DNA of 64,000 bases from Sulfurovum sp. AR (GTDB lineage: Bacteria > Campylobacterota > Campylobacteria > Campylobacterales > Sulfurovaceae): the NCBI RefSeq assembly GCF_000296775.1, contig NZ_AJLE01000007.1:48815-112814 (forward strand), read 5' to 3'. Of the stretch, positions 35,572 to 45,265 are shown piece after piece (positions within the stretch are counted from its first letter, which is position 1; the number at the start of each line of letters is the position of its first letter). Made by a program: the position numbers and the translations under genes. The notes beneath the pieces were generated by a model, which was given only the letters and a program-made list of their open reading frames with translations, did not search any database and was not told the DNA's origin.

Positions 35572-37230
35572 TCATATCCCCGCTTCAAAAGCAACCAATT
35601 CACCTTTTTTCAATCTAGGTATGATATCGGTTCTTATCTTGCGTATGAGAAAACTCTTTTTTTCAAACGGTATCTGTTGTGAACTTGCGATACTTTTTAA
35701 TTTCAGATCATAATGCTTGATGAGAAAATTGCGCAGTACACTGTTGAGTTCTTCTTCATTCATGACTTCCAGACTATCATCTACACTGAGCCCTACCAGT
35801 CCGGGATGTTCACTCTCTCCATTGATAAGTGCCGTAAACAGTTCGGCATAGGTACCGAACATCTCTATATCCATGACACTGAGCACATTATCTATAAGGT
35901 TTGGATTTTCAATGAGTGTCTTTAAGATGCTCAAGTGCGCCACATCATCCATTTTTTGTGTAAAACTCTCTCTTGCTCTGGCTACATTGGTCTCTTTACC
36001 AAAAAGTGAAGGGGCTATGCCCACCAATGTCGCTGCCATAGGAATGTACGCGTCTTTGATGATCTGGCTAAGTGTATCAAGATACTGTTTCACTGCACCA
36101 AAAGCGGCTTCTTTTGCTCTAGGATCATTTAAATTATACATCGAAACGATCATCTCCAGTACAAAAGGGATCAACGGTTTGGCATTACGAAGCAGCTTCG
36201 CTACGGTCTCACTCTGCCCTTTGGCTATGAGATCCGCAGGGTCCTGTCCATCAGGAAAGAGTACGACCCCACCGTCAAAACCTGCCACTGACAACATCTG
36301 GGCCGCTTTCAGTGCTGCTGCCACACCTGCTTTGTCACCATCATAGGCCAGGATCACTTTTGGATCTCCTTTACGCAGTAGAGGCAAATGCTCAGGTGTC
36401 AGTGCTGTCCCCATCCCGGCGACCGCTTCTTTAAAACCTGCCTGATGGAACATCACAACATCCAAATACCCCTCACATACAATGATCTTTTTATTCTTAT
36501 AGATACTCTCTTTTGCCAAGTGATACCCATAAAGGAGTCTCGACTTATTAAACAATTTCGTTTGAGGGGAGTTAATGTACTTTGCAGGATGGTTCGAAAT
36601 GGTCCTGCCACCAAATCCTACCAAAGAGCCACTTGTAGAATAGATAGGGAAAGTGATCCTTTCCACCAAACGTGCATAGTAACCACTGCCGTTTTCATTT
36701 TGGGCGATGATCCCTGCCTCAGCTGCTTTAGGTAAAGGAAGCAGAGCCCTTTGTAGAAACTGCATCACTTCCCCTCCGCTTGGCACATACCCTATCTCAA
36801 ACGTTTCAATGGAGTTTTGGGATATTCCCCTGTCAAGCAGATACTTCATCGCTGTTTCATTATGATTGAGATTTTTCACATACCACTGACCTACGGCTTC
36901 AAGTACACGTTTTGCATCAGAATAGTCCGAGCTCCCTTTGGTATAGGTCAACGAAAAGTTATGCATAGAAGCAAGCTTCTCTATCGCTTCAGGATAGGAA
37001 AGTTTTTCTAACTCCATCACAAATTTAATGCTGTCTCCCCCTACACCACAACCAAAACAGTGGTAGATCTGTTTACTTGGACTGACAACAAAAGAAGGGG
37101 TTTTTTCTCCATGAAAAGGACAGTTTGCTTTGTAGTTCGCTCCGGCTTTACGTAACTCTATATAGCTACCGATCACATCTACAATGTCAATACTGTTCTT
37201 TAAGGATTCTATCGAGGCATTATCTATCAT
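35572..37230 (-). CDS. dnaG: DNA primase
   Basis: This 552-residue protein has an N-terminal CHC2 zinc finger (CPFHGEKTPSF with CFGCG) and a catalytic core with the TOPRIM motifs VCEGYLDVVMFHQAG and LAYDGDKAG. The C-terminal region for DnaB contact is less conserved. It synthesises primers for replication. Length is slightly below the E. coli protein, as in other Campylobacterota. Confidence 0.96.
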   Translation of the reverse strand: MIDNASIESLKNSIDIVDVIGSYIELRKAGANYKANCPFHGEKTPSFVVSPSKQIYHCFGCGVGGDSIKFVMELEKLSYPEAIEKLASMHNFSLTYTKGSSDYSDAKRVLEAVGQWYVKNLNHNETAMKYLLDRGISQNSIETFEIGYVPSGGEVMQFLQRALLPLPKAAEAGIIAQNENGSGYYARLVERITFPIYSTSGSLVGFGGRTISNHPAKYINSPQTKLFNKSRLLYGYHLAKESIYKNKKIIVCEGYLDVVMFHQAGFKEAVAGMGTALTPEHLPLLRKGDPKVILAYDGDKAGVAAALKAAQMLSVAGFDGGVVLFPDGQDPADLIAKGQSETVAKLLRNAKPLIPFVLEMIVSMYNLNDPRAKEAAFGAVKQYLDTLSQIIKDAYIPMAATLVGIAPSLFGKETNVARARESFTQKMDDVAHLSILKTLIENPNLIDNVLSVMDIEMFGTYAELFTALINGESEHPGLVGLSVDDSLEVMNEEELNSVLRNFLIKHYDLKLKSIASSQQIPFEKKSFLIRKIRTDIIPRLKKGELVAFEAGI

Positions 37231-37298
37231 TCTAAAATTATATCTAATTAGATATAATTTAAGGACGTAAACAGAGTAAAGCGCCTATAACTGGTGAT

Positions 37299-38384
37299 TT
37301 GAATCTTTTCTTCATTGCTCTGTTTCTCATAAGGATTATTTTGGAACATATATTACCTGCGTATAATGACCCTCTTTTCAGCATTATGCTTATTGTGGTG
37401 ATCTCTCTTATCATTGCACTCGTTACCTATGGCTGGGGGTTGCATAAACAGCAAAAAGAGGAAGGGAACCTGCTCAAGTTCTTAGAAAAGTTTGACACTG
37501 CCGAGTGTGCGTTGGAAACAGCGGACATGCCTTTTGAACCGCATATGCTTAAACCACTTACCATTCTGGCAAAAGCATTTGAAAATGCCGGAGAGTACCA
37601 CAAAGCCATTAGTATCTATCTTTTCCTTATTAAAAACATTACCCACGATTCAGGGAAAATAGAACTGATGGAACGTCTGGGCAGTACCTATCTTCATGCA
37701 GGATTTCTAGAACGGTCCCAGTCCATTTACACAGAAGTTTTACGCAAGAAACCTCGTAATATTCAAGCCCTTTATGAACTGGGGATCGTGTATGAGATCA
37801 TGCAAAAATATGATAAAGCCAAAGAGGTCCTAGGCCCTCTGAATATGTTAGGAGAAGAGACAACATCACTGGAACAATTCCTGGATCTCTCAGAGCTCCT
37901 TGCAAATAAGACCTTAGCCATACCAGAGAAAGTGGAGAGACTCAAACAGCTATTAAACGAGGAGCCAAGTCTCTATAGACACATCATCAAAGCGCTTTTA
38001 ATGCTTGATACAAAAAGTGCCTGGGAGAGCATTGATCCTGAACGTATCATGGAGATTCTTGACATCCTTTGGTTCTTACCAAATTCACAACTCGATTTAG
38101 ATATAATCACATCAAATAAACAGCTGAAAACACTTTATTATGCGAAAGGTTATTTGCAAAAACCTGAAAAACAAAGTGGTATTTTCAGTGTAGATATGTT
38201 AGCCACTGCAAGAGAAAATGGGTTTGAAGAGGGAGATCTGGTTTTCTCCTACCTCTGTAAAAAATGTAAACAGAGTTTCCCTGTCTCTTTCAAGCGCTGT
38301 CCGAATTGTATGGCGATAAATACGGTTAAAGTTGAGGAAAAAATTGCAAAATCAAGTCCGAAAACAGATTACTCTTTACTCTGA
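37299..38384 (+). CDS. TPR protein with C-terminal zinc ribbon, LapB-like layout
   Basis: This 361-residue protein starts at a TTG, with two N-terminal hydrophobic segments (about 1-20 and 27-47). TPR-like helices cover about 85-260 (recognisable in the ELGIVYEIMQKYDKA region). A rubredoxin-like zinc ribbon with CKKC and CPNC lies near the C-terminus. E. coli LapB (YciM) has the same order of anchor, TPRs and rubredoxin domain, so a role in envelope homeostasis is possible. The 3' end overlaps the rnhA start. Confidence 0.65.
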   Translation: MNLFFIALFLIRIILEHILPAYNDPLFSIMLIVVISLIIALVTYGWGLHKQQKEEGNLLKFLEKFDTAECALETADMPFEPHMLKPLTILAKAFENAGEYHKAISIYLFLIKNITHDSGKIELMERLGSTYLHAGFLERSQSIYTEVLRKKPRNIQALYELGIVYEIMQKYDKAKEVLGPLNMLGEETTSLEQFLDLSELLANKTLAIPEKVERLKQLLNEEPSLYRHIIKALLMLDTKSAWESIDPERIMEILDILWFLPNSQLDLDIITSNKQLKTLYYAKGYLQKPEKQSGIFSVDMLATARENGFEEGDLVFSYLCKKCKQSFPVSFKRCPNCMAINTVKVEEKIAKSSPKTDYSLL

Positions 38385-38787
38385 TGGTTCCAGTCTGGGA
38401 AATCCCGGACCTGGTGGTTACGGAGGTATCTTGGAATTTAAGGGGGTCCGTAAAGAGTACTTTGGCGGAGATGCGCATACCACCAACAACCGCATGGAAC
38501 TTCAAGCTGTCATAGAGGGTCTGAAGCTTCTTAAAGAGCCTTGTGATGTAGAGATCATCTCTGACAGTTCCTATGTGATCAAAGCTATCAATGAATGGTT
38601 GGATGGCTGGGTACGCAAGAACTTTTCCAAAGTGAAGAATGTAGACCTATGGAAAGAGTATCTTGAAATATCAAGCCCGCACACTATACGCGGTACATGG
38701 GTCAGAGGGCACAATGGCCATCCTGAAAATGAACGTTGCGACGAACTGGCACGTAACGAAGCAGAAAGAATAAAATTAACACTATAG
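38344..38787 (+). CDS. rnhA: ribonuclease HI
   Basis: This protein has about 147 residues. Catalytic acidic residues are in LYSDGSSLGNPG, NNRMELQAV and ISDSSYV, with a final Asp in ENERCDELA; the WVRGHNGH loop is also present. I prefer the TTG at 38344, because GAGGA lies 5 bases upstream. A TTG at 38332 in the same frame is possible. Either way the start lies within the 3' end of the TPR gene, an overlap of 41 bases or more. Confidence 0.94.
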   Translation: MQNQVRKQITLYSDGSSLGNPGPGGYGGILEFKGVRKEYFGGDAHTTNNRMELQAVIEGLKLLKEPCDVEIISDSSYVIKAINEWLDGWVRKNFSKVKNVDLWKEYLEISSPHTIRGTWVRGHNGHPENERCDELARNEAERIKLTL

Positions 38788-38796
38788 GAGAAATTT

Positions 38797-39468
38797 ATGA
38801 ATGATTACAGTCAACTGGAAGAACGACTGAACTATACATTTAAAAATAAGCAATTGATTATTGAGGCTCTAACCCATAAGAGTTATAAAAAGCCTTACAA
38901 TAATGAGCGGCTTGAATTTTTAGGAGATGCCGTACTTGACCTCATTGTAGGAGAGTACCTTTTTTCCAAATTCCCCAATTCAAATGAAGGTATTCTCTCA
39001 AAGATCCGTGCTTCACTTGTCAATGAAAGCGGTTTTACCTTGTTAGCAAGAAAACTCGATCTTGGTTCCTATATCTACCTTTCACTGGCAGAAGAGAACA
39101 ACAATGGTCGTAACAAACCTTCATTGCTTTCCAACGCCTTTGAAGCGATCATCGGTGCGATCTACCTTGAAGCCGGTTTAGCTACGGCCAAAGAGATCTC
39201 TATCAAACTCTTAGAAGAGAGTCACCCCAAAATCGACCTTGACTCTCTCTCAAAAGATTACAAAACCGCTTTACAGGAACTCACACAGGCAACCCACGGC
39301 GTGACACCTAACTATACGCTTTTAGACTCTTCAGGCCCAGACCATAAAAAAGAGTTCGTGATCGCAGTCACACTTGATGACAAAACCATTGCTACAGCAA
39401 AAGGTAAAAGTAAAAAAGAAGCTCAGCAAAAAGCAGCGGAACTTGCATTAAAGGAATTAAAAGCATGA
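38797..39468 (+). CDS. rnc: ribonuclease III
   Basis: This 223-residue protein has an N-terminal RNase III catalytic domain with the signature [16 protein letters not shown] and the second acidic motif [15 protein letters not shown]. The C-terminal dsRNA-binding domain ends [16 protein letters not shown]. It lies between rnhA (9 bases) and aroC (4-base overlap). It processes rRNA and other structured RNAs. Confidence 0.97.
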   Translation: MNDYSQLEERLNYTFKNKQLIIEALTHKSYKKPYNNERLEFLGDAVLDLIVGEYLFSKFPNSNEGILSKIRASLVNESGFTLLARKLDLGSYIYLSLAEENNNGRNKPSLLSNAFEAIIGAIYLEAGLATAKEISIKLLEESHPKIDLDSLSKDYKTALQELTQATHGVTPNYTLLDSSGPDHKKEFVIAVTLDDKTIATAKGKSKKEAQQKAAELALKELKA

Positions 39469-40541
39469 ACACCTTTGGAAAAAAACTGACCCTCACTACC
39501 TTTGGTGAATCCCACGGTAAAGCGCTTGGGTGTATACTTGATGGTGTACCTGCCGGACTTAAGATCGATGAAGCATTCATACAGAGTGAACTTGACAGAC
39601 GAAAACCCGGAAAATCAAAACTGGAAACAGGACGTAAAGAGGCAGACAAAGTAGAGATCCTTTCTGGAACATTCGAAGGGGTGAGTACAGGGACCCCTAT
39701 CGCCATGATCATCTTCAACACCAACCAAAAATCCAAAGATTATGAAAATGTGAAAGATCTCTTTCGTCCAGGACATGCAGATTTTACTTACTTTCATAAA
39801 TATGGTCTGAGAGACTACCGTGGTGGAGGAAGAAGTTCGGCAAGAGAGACCGCTGCACGTGTAGCAGGCGGTGCCATAGCAAAACTGATGCTCAAGGAAC
39901 TGGGGGTCTCGATACAGAGCGGCCTTTGTGAAGTCGATGGTATCAAAGGAAGCGTTCAGGATTTTGAATATGCAAAAAATTCCAAGATGTACGCCCTTGA
40001 TCCTACCAAGGAAGCGGCACAGGAAGCTGCGATCTTAGCAGCAAAAGAGAATCATGACTCTGTGGGTGGTGTGGTCCTTACGACTGCCACAGGGGTGCCT
40101 ATAGGATTGGGTGAGCCACTCTACTACAAACTCGATGCCATACTTGCAGAGGCAATGATGGGCATCAATGCAGCCAAAGCGGTGGAGATAGGGGACGGTG
40201 TTGCCAGTACCCATCTCAAAGGAAGTGAGAACAATGATGAGATCACACTCAATGGATTTACTTCTAATCACTCCGGCGGTATGCTTGGGGGTATCTCCAA
40301 TGGGGATACGATCGTGGTGAAGACACACTTCAAACCAACACCTTCTATTTTTCAAGAACAGCAAACGATCACGACCCACAATGAAGAGGTGAAATGCAAC
40401 CTCAAAGGAAGACACGATCCATGTGTTGCTATCAGAGGGGCAGTGGTATGTGAAGCGATGATGGCACTGACATTAGCAGATATGACGTTGCTGAACATGG
40501 GTAAAAAAATGGATCACCTTACGGCCATTTATCAAGCTTAA
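39465..40541 (+). CDS. aroC: chorismate synthase
   Basis: This is the 358-residue last enzyme of the shikimate pathway and is FMN-dependent. Family motifs are [17 protein letters not shown] at the N-terminus, [19 protein letters not shown] in the centre, and [14 protein letters not shown] near the C-terminus. Its ATG overlaps the rnc stop. Confidence 0.97.
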   Translation: MNTFGKKLTLTTFGESHGKALGCILDGVPAGLKIDEAFIQSELDRRKPGKSKLETGRKEADKVEILSGTFEGVSTGTPIAMIIFNTNQKSKDYENVKDLFRPGHADFTYFHKYGLRDYRGGGRSSARETAARVAGGAIAKLMLKELGVSIQSGLCEVDGIKGSVQDFEYAKNSKMYALDPTKEAAQEAAILAAKENHDSVGGVVLTTATGVPIGLGEPLYYKLDAILAEAMMGINAAKAVEIGDGVASTHLKGSENNDEITLNGFTSNHSGGMLGGISNGDTIVVKTHFKPTPSIFQEQQTITTHNEEVKCNLKGRHDPCVAIRGAVVCEAMMALTLADMTLLNMGKKMDHLTAIYQA

Positions 40542-40559
40542 AAAGAGTCCTGTCAACTT

Positions 40560-41123
40560 TTAAAACAGTGCAGGTTCATCCAACCCTTTCACTCTAAACG
40601 TTTTACGATGCATTTCGCATCGGTCATATTTGAGTAAAGCCTCAATGTGTGCTTTGGTCCCATAGCCTTTATGTTTCTCAAAGCCGTATTGGGGATATTT
40701 TTTTGCCATCTCTATCATCTCTCTGTCATGTGTGACTTTTGCCAAAATACTTGCTGCACTCACTTCAGCTACTTTCGTATCTGCCTTGACCATCGTGCTA
40801 ATATTTGGAACTCCAAAACTGCTGTTCCCGTCAAAAAGATACGCTGCGTCAGCCAAATGCTTCTGTATACTTTGTAAACCTGACTGTAAACACTTGGAGA
40901 TACCCATCTCATCGACCTCTTTGGCCGAAAAAGTGACGATATGATACGCTGAATTTTCGATCACGATCGGGTAAAGTGCCTCACGCCTTTTTTCTGTCAG
41001 TTTCTTGGAATCCATCAATCCCTCAATAGGATTTTTCAACACCACCCCAGCTATCACCAATGAACCGGCCAAAGGACCACGGCCAGCTTCATCTATCCCG
41101 CATAATGGTTTAGAGGTCATCAT
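40560..41123 (-). CDS. rnhB: ribonuclease HII
   Basis: This 187-residue enzyme removes ribonucleotides from DNA. The active-site Asp and Glu lie in CGIDEAGRGPLAGS, with later acidic residues in MDSKKLT and the AASILAKVTHDREM motif. Its start overlaps the recQ stop by 14 bases. It is convergent with aroC. Confidence 0.96.
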   Translation of the reverse strand: MMTSKPLCGIDEAGRGPLAGSLVIAGVVLKNPIEGLMDSKKLTEKRREALYPIVIENSAYHIVTFSAKEVDEMGISKCLQSGLQSIQKHLADAAYLFDGNSSFGVPNISTMVKADTKVAEVSAASILAKVTHDREMIEMAKKYPQYGFEKHKGYGTKAHIEALLKYDRCEMHRKTFRVKGLDEPALF

Positions 41124-42894
41124 TCAAAAGAGTCAAAAACTCTTCCCCGTATCGTTCAAATTTCACTTCCCCGATCCCGTGTACTTCGAGCATCGCCTCT
41201 TTATCCTTCGGTACCTTCATACTCAAATCTTTTAACGTTTTATCTGAAAACACGATATACGGAGGGATACCTTTTTCTGAAGCGATACGTGTACGCAGAT
41301 CTCTAAGCTTGTCATACACTTCCACATCGTAATCATCAAAATAGGTCACACGTTTTTTAACCTCAGATTTTTGTACCGTCAATCTCTCTTTTTTCAGTTC
41401 TATCTGGTGTGCACCTTTGATCACTTCTATACCAAAAGCTGTCAACCGATAAACCTTGAACTCGCCTATCTCCACAGCATTCAACTCTAACAGCTTGTCA
41501 CCTATTGTCAACCATTGTGATTTACTGTATTCATCACCTATGCCATAAACAGAAAGGGTATCATGCCCATTTTGGAGTACCCTCTGCTCTTTACTCCCTT
41601 TCAATACATCTATTACATAGTGTAAACCAAACTTCTGATCTGTACGTAAGATGGTAGAGAGCAGCATACGTGCTGCTGTGGTGATGTCTACCTTCTCACT
41701 TGCTGGTGCTGCACAGTTGTCACATTTGTCTCCACATTCATCTATACGGTCATCAAAATAGGCAGCGATACTCTGATGCCTACAGTTTTCAGAATTGGCA
41801 AAACGGACCATACTGTCCAGCTTGTTGAATGCATGTTGTTTGTAAGGTGTTTCGGGAAGATCTTCTATGAACATTTTTTGCTGTACGATATCCTGTGCCG
41901 AAAAGAGCAGAAGTGTTTCAGATGCCAATCCATCCCTTCCTGCACGTCCAATCTCCTGATAATAGTTTTCCAATGTCTTTGGCATGGTCATATGTACCAC
42001 AAAACGGATGTTACTCTTGTCAATCCCCATACCAAAAGCGATCGTTGCTACCACTATCTGCACCCTGTCAGCTACAAAATCCGCATAAGTCCGGTTCTTC
42101 TCTTCAGTAGGGAGTCCAGCATGATATGCTCTAGCTTCTATGCCTTTACTTTGCAAAAAATGTGCGACAGCCTCTGTAGACTTTCTTGAAAGTGTATAGA
42201 TGATACCGGACTCATCTGTATGCAGTTTCAAAAACTCCATTAACTGTGCTCTACCATCTTTGATACGGTGTCGCGCATGAATGGTCAAATTTTCACGGAA
42301 GAGTGAACCCCTCACACGTTTAGGATCCTGTAAACCAAGATTGCTGGCAATATCACTTTCCACCGCATGGGTTGCGGTGGCTGTAAATGCTGCGATAGGT
42401 GTCGTGGCAAACTGTTCTTTCAGTAACGACAGACGCCTATAGTTCTCTCTAAACTCATGCCCCCACTCACTCACACAGTGTGCCTCATCGATAACGAAAA
42501 AGTTGATCGGAAGCTGATGCAACAGGTTTAAAAAGTACGCATTGGTAAGGCGTTCAGGTGCCACATAAAGCAATTTTATCTCACCTGCTCTCAAACGTGT
42601 TTCTATCTGCTGACTCTCTTCCAGGTCTTGCATCGAAGAGAGCATCTCTGCAGCGATACCATTTTCCTTCAGTGCGACTACCTGATCATGCATCAATGCG
42701 AGCAATGGTGACACCACCACGGTAATGCCTTCCATCAACAGTGTAGGGAGCTGATAACAAAGCGACTTCCCACCACCCGTAGGGAGTATCATCAATACAT
42801 CTTGTTTTGCCAAGATAGCATCAACGACCTCTTCCTGCAAAGGTCTAAATGAGCTGTGTCCAAAATAGTGTTCAAGGGTTTCTAATTTATTCAT
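41110..42894 (-). CDS. recQ: ATP-dependent DNA helicase RecQ
   Basis: This is a 594-residue 3'-5' helicase with Walker A in LPTGGGKSLCYQLP, VIDEAHCVSEWGH, AFTATAT, and an arginine-finger motif in QEIGRAGRDG. The RQC zinc ligands are four Cys in the NCRHQS and ECGDKCDNC segments. A winged helix and a C-terminal HRDC domain follow. Length is standard. It functions in recombination and fork repair. Confidence 0.96.
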   Translation of the reverse strand: MNKLETLEHYFGHSSFRPLQEEVVDAILAKQDVLMILPTGGGKSLCYQLPTLLMEGITVVVSPLLALMHDQVVALKENGIAAEMLSSMQDLEESQQIETRLRAGEIKLLYVAPERLTNAYFLNLLHQLPINFFVIDEAHCVSEWGHEFRENYRRLSLLKEQFATTPIAAFTATATHAVESDIASNLGLQDPKRVRGSLFRENLTIHARHRIKDGRAQLMEFLKLHTDESGIIYTLSRKSTEAVAHFLQSKGIEARAYHAGLPTEEKNRTYADFVADRVQIVVATIAFGMGIDKSNIRFVVHMTMPKTLENYYQEIGRAGRDGLASETLLLFSAQDIVQQKMFIEDLPETPYKQHAFNKLDSMVRFANSENCRHQSIAAYFDDRIDECGDKCDNCAAPASEKVDITTAARMLLSTILRTDQKFGLHYVIDVLKGSKEQRVLQNGHDTLSVYGIGDEYSKSQWLTIGDKLLELNAVEIGEFKVYRLTAFGIEVIKGAHQIELKKERLTVQKSEVKKRVTYFDDYDVEVYDKLRDLRTRIASEKGIPPYIVFSDKTLKDLSMKVPKDKEAMLEVHGIGEVKFERYGEEFLTLLNDDL

Positions 42895-42954
42895 ACAAGA
42901 AGTGTAGCCTTTCTAAGCTCAAAGAGAATTATAATATGTCAAATTGTCATGTTT

Positions 42955-43641
42955 TTAGGAGAACTTGTACCCTACTCCCCAGACAGGATGAAAATAATTC
43001 TGCTCATTTTTGGGGTCAATTTTGTTTTTGAGCCGGTTAATTGCCACATTCACCGCATTGTCATTGACGCCTTCTCCATCCGATCCCCATACCTCATCAC
43101 GTAGGAAATCTCTTGTCAATGCTTTATCGATATTTTTCATAAAGGTATGCAATAAATTGAACTCGAGGTTGGTAAGTAAAACACTCTGTCCGTCAACCGT
43201 AAGCGCTTTATTTTCCAGATCCATAGTCAGTAATTTATATTTGATACGTTGTTGTTTTTGCAGCACCCCGGAACGCTTAAGCAGTGCTTTGACCCTGAGT
43301 GTCAATTCTTTAGGGGAAAAAGGTTTACTCATATAGTCATCACCACCTGCTTCAAATCCCTCTTCAAGTTCAGACTCTTTATCCTTGGCAGAAAGGAATA
43401 TCACAGGAATGTCATAGCCTATCTCTCGAAGATAGGCTACAAAATGGCTTCCCTCCATTCCAGGGAGGTTACGGTCAACAAGCATGAGAGAAGGGGTTTC
43501 CTCCTCTAAGAATTGTTCTACATTTTCCGTCGAGAGAAAGCCTGTCACGGCATACCCCTCTTTACTCAAATGATACTCTATAAGTTCTAAGATATCTTCT
43601 TCATCTTCGATGACAACTATTTCTATATTTTCATTTTGCAT
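42955..43641 (-). CDS. PhoB-like response regulator downstream of phoU
   Basis: This 228-residue protein has a receiver domain with IEDEED, phospho-Asp56 in LVDRNLPGMEG and Lys in SKPF, then an OmpR-type winged helix ending VWGVGYKFS. It is the last gene of the pstC-pstA-pstB-phoU transcript, 34 bases after phoU, so it is the best candidate for the regulator of the nearby Pho boxes. It is closely similar to the regulator at 51587-52270. No sensor kinase lies next to it. Confidence 0.9.
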   Translation of the reverse strand: MQNENIEIVVIEDEEDILELIEYHLSKEGYAVTGFLSTENVEQFLEEETPSLMLVDRNLPGMEGSHFVAYLREIGYDIPVIFLSAKDKESELEEGFEAGGDDYMSKPFSPKELTLRVKALLKRSGVLQKQQRIKYKLLTMDLENKALTVDGQSVLLTNLEFNLLHTFMKNIDKALTRDFLRDEVWGSDGEGVNDNAVNVAINRLKNKIDPKNEQNYFHPVWGVGYKFS

Positions 43642-43675
43642 ATGCGCATTATAGCATACACTGCATCGTTTCTAT

Positions 43676-44341
43676 TTAGAGTTTTCCACCCATTCGTGCA
43701 AATATGACACGCTGTGATACACTTTCTAGACGGTCAATGATCTTAAGGTTCTTACGTATATGTTTCAAAAGATTAAAATACTCTTCTGCAAGCCCGTCTG
43801 CATTGCCTATTTGTTGTATGACATCTTTTTCGAGTAGTGTATAGATATCATCTGTTTTACTGTACTCCACATCAATTCTTGCAGCCAATGCTTTAACTTG
43901 GTCATTGTCATCAAATGTTTGCAACATTTCAATGGTATAATCAAAAGCATTCAGTGTACAACGATTAATGCTCAAGGAATCCTGGATGAGTTGTGTCATC
44001 TTGTCATTTTTTTCCATGAGCATACTTTGCATATTTTTCAGATAGCTATTGATATTTGTACGAATACGGTTCAAAGCAGACGTAATTTTCAAATAAGAGA
44101 CCAGTTCCCTTAGATCTCTTGCTTCTGGTGTATATTTTGCAAAGATAAGTACAATATCATTGTCTATCTTCTCTGTCTCTTGACTGATATCTTTCAGTCT
44201 GCTTCTCGCCTCTTCCAACTTCACTGCATCGATTGCCTGAAGTGCCTCAAGTCCCTCTTTATTTGCTGTAGCCAAACCTTCCAGTACATTCAGTACGTCC
44301 GCTCTTACAGCCAGTCTTGCCTCTTGATATCCTGGTAACAT
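43676..44341 (-). CDS. phoU: PhoU-like phosphate signalling protein
   Basis: This 221-residue all-helical protein has PhoU-type repeats. The recognisable element is the DLRELVSYLKITSALNRIRTN helix pair (quoted in part), with a related helix in the second half. PhoU links Pst transport to the sensor kinase and prevents excess uptake. Its ribosome site AAGGA lies inside the end of a 33-codon frame that fills the gap after pstB. Confidence 0.8.
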   Translation of the reverse strand: MLPGYQEARLAVRADVLNVLEGLATANKEGLEALQAIDAVKLEEARSRLKDISQETEKIDNDIVLIFAKYTPEARDLRELVSYLKITSALNRIRTNINSYLKNMQSMLMEKNDKMTQLIQDSLSINRCTLNAFDYTIEMLQTFDDNDQVKALAARIDVEYSKTDDIYTLLEKDVIQQIGNADGLAEEYFNLLKHIRKNLKIIDRLESVSQRVIFARMGGKL

Positions 44342-44344
44342 ATT

Positions 44345-44446
44345 TTATCCTTTATCCAAATCTTTTTTCTTTTTGCTCACTTCTAGTCCAACAGACTGAT
44401 ACAGGAAATTACTAAATGATTTCTCGTAAAAGTTTGCCTCTGGCAA
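44345..44446 (-). CDS. possible 33-residue ORF between pstB and phoU, or PstB readthrough extension
   Basis: In the pstB frame, after its TAA, the sequence stays open for 35 codons. From a TTG it reads MPEANFYEKSFSNFLYQSVG then LEVSKKKKDLDKG and stops 3 bases before the phoU ATG. The composition looks protein-like and the frame fills the gap exactly. There is no good ribosome site at the TTG. It may be translated by coupling, by stop readthrough, or not at all. Confidence 0.4.
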   Translation of the reverse strand: MPEANFYEKSFSNFLYQSVGLEVSKKKKDLDKG

Positions 44447-44447
44447 A
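44433..44447 (-). promoter_or_regulatory. hairpin just after pstB
   Basis: TTTGCC-AGA-GGCAAA forms a 6-bp stem with a 3-base loop 6 bases after the pstB stop, followed on the minus strand by CTTTTA. It could be a weak terminator or an mRNA-stability hairpin that lowers phoU and regulator expression relative to pstCAB. It coincides with the start of the 33-codon frame. Confidence 0.4.
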
Positions 44448-44452
44448 TAGAT

Positions 44453-45244
44453 TTATCCAAATCTACCTGTGATGTAATCTTCTGTCAACTTCTGTGAAGG
44501 ATTCAAAAAGATCTTATCCGTTTTATCATATTCTATCAGATCGCCCAGATACATAAACGCAGTATAATCACTCAAACGACTGGCTTGTTGCATGTTATGT
44601 GTCACTATCACCACAGAGACATCTTTTTTCAGTTCCGCGATCAACTCTTCGATCGCTCCTGTTGAGATCGGGTCAAGTGCAGAAGTTGGTTCATCAAAAA
44701 GTAAAACCTCTGGTTTGAGTGCCACAGCCCTGGCGATACAAAGTCTTTGCTGTTGTCCTCCACTGAGCCCAAGTGCACTTTTGTTCAATCTATCTTTTGT
44801 TTCATTCCAAATAGCAGCATCTTGCAATGCTTTTTCTACACGTTCCTCTATCTCGACCTTATCTTTTATCCCTGCAAGCTTCAAACCATAGGCAACATTA
44901 TCAAAGATACTCATAGGAAAAGGTGTAGGCTTTTGAAAGATCATTCCTACTTGTTGGCGCAACTTAATGAAATCATTCTCTTTTTTTAAGTCCAAAATAT
45001 TTTGTTTTTCATCATTGCTGCCATAAAGATTGATCTCACCTTCATACTTGTTCCCGGGATAGAGATCATGGATGCGGTTCATGGCACGCAAAAGTGTGGA
45101 TTTACCACAACCGCTAGGACCGATCATCGCTGTAATTTTATTTTTCTCTATGGGAAGGTTGATCTTCTTTAATGAAGGCGCATCCACACCCGCATAGGTA
45201 AAATAAAAATCTTTAATATCCATTATAATGTTATTTTCTGCCAT
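44453..45244 (-). CDS. pstB: phosphate ABC transporter ATP-binding protein
   Basis: This is a 263-residue ABC ATPase with Walker [13 protein letters not shown]-loop [20 protein letters not shown] (typical PstB wording), signature [14 protein letters not shown] and Walker [13 protein letters not shown]. It energises high-affinity phosphate import with PstC and PstA. It follows pstA by 21 bases. Confidence 0.97.
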   Translation of the reverse strand: MAENNIIMDIKDFYFTYAGVDAPSLKKINLPIEKNKITAMIGPSGCGKSTLLRAMNRIHDLYPGNKYEGEINLYGSNDEKQNILDLKKENDFIKLRQQVGMIFQKPTPFPMSIFDNVAYGLKLAGIKDKVEIEERVEKALQDAAIWNETKDRLNKSALGLSGGQQQRLCIARAVALKPEVLLFDEPTSALDPISTGAIEELIAELKKDVSVVIVTHNMQQASRLSDYTAFMYLGDLIEYDKTDKIFLNPSQKLTEDYITGRFG

Positions 45245-45265
45245 ATTATTTACTGACCTTTTCTA

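Noticed and set aside
44351..44464. 13-base direct repeat (TTTATCCAAATCT) at both ends of the pstB-phoU gap, as a duplication scar
   Set aside because: The two copies are read in different frames (RFG-stop versus DLDK) and the sequences around them do not match, so chance is the simpler explanation.
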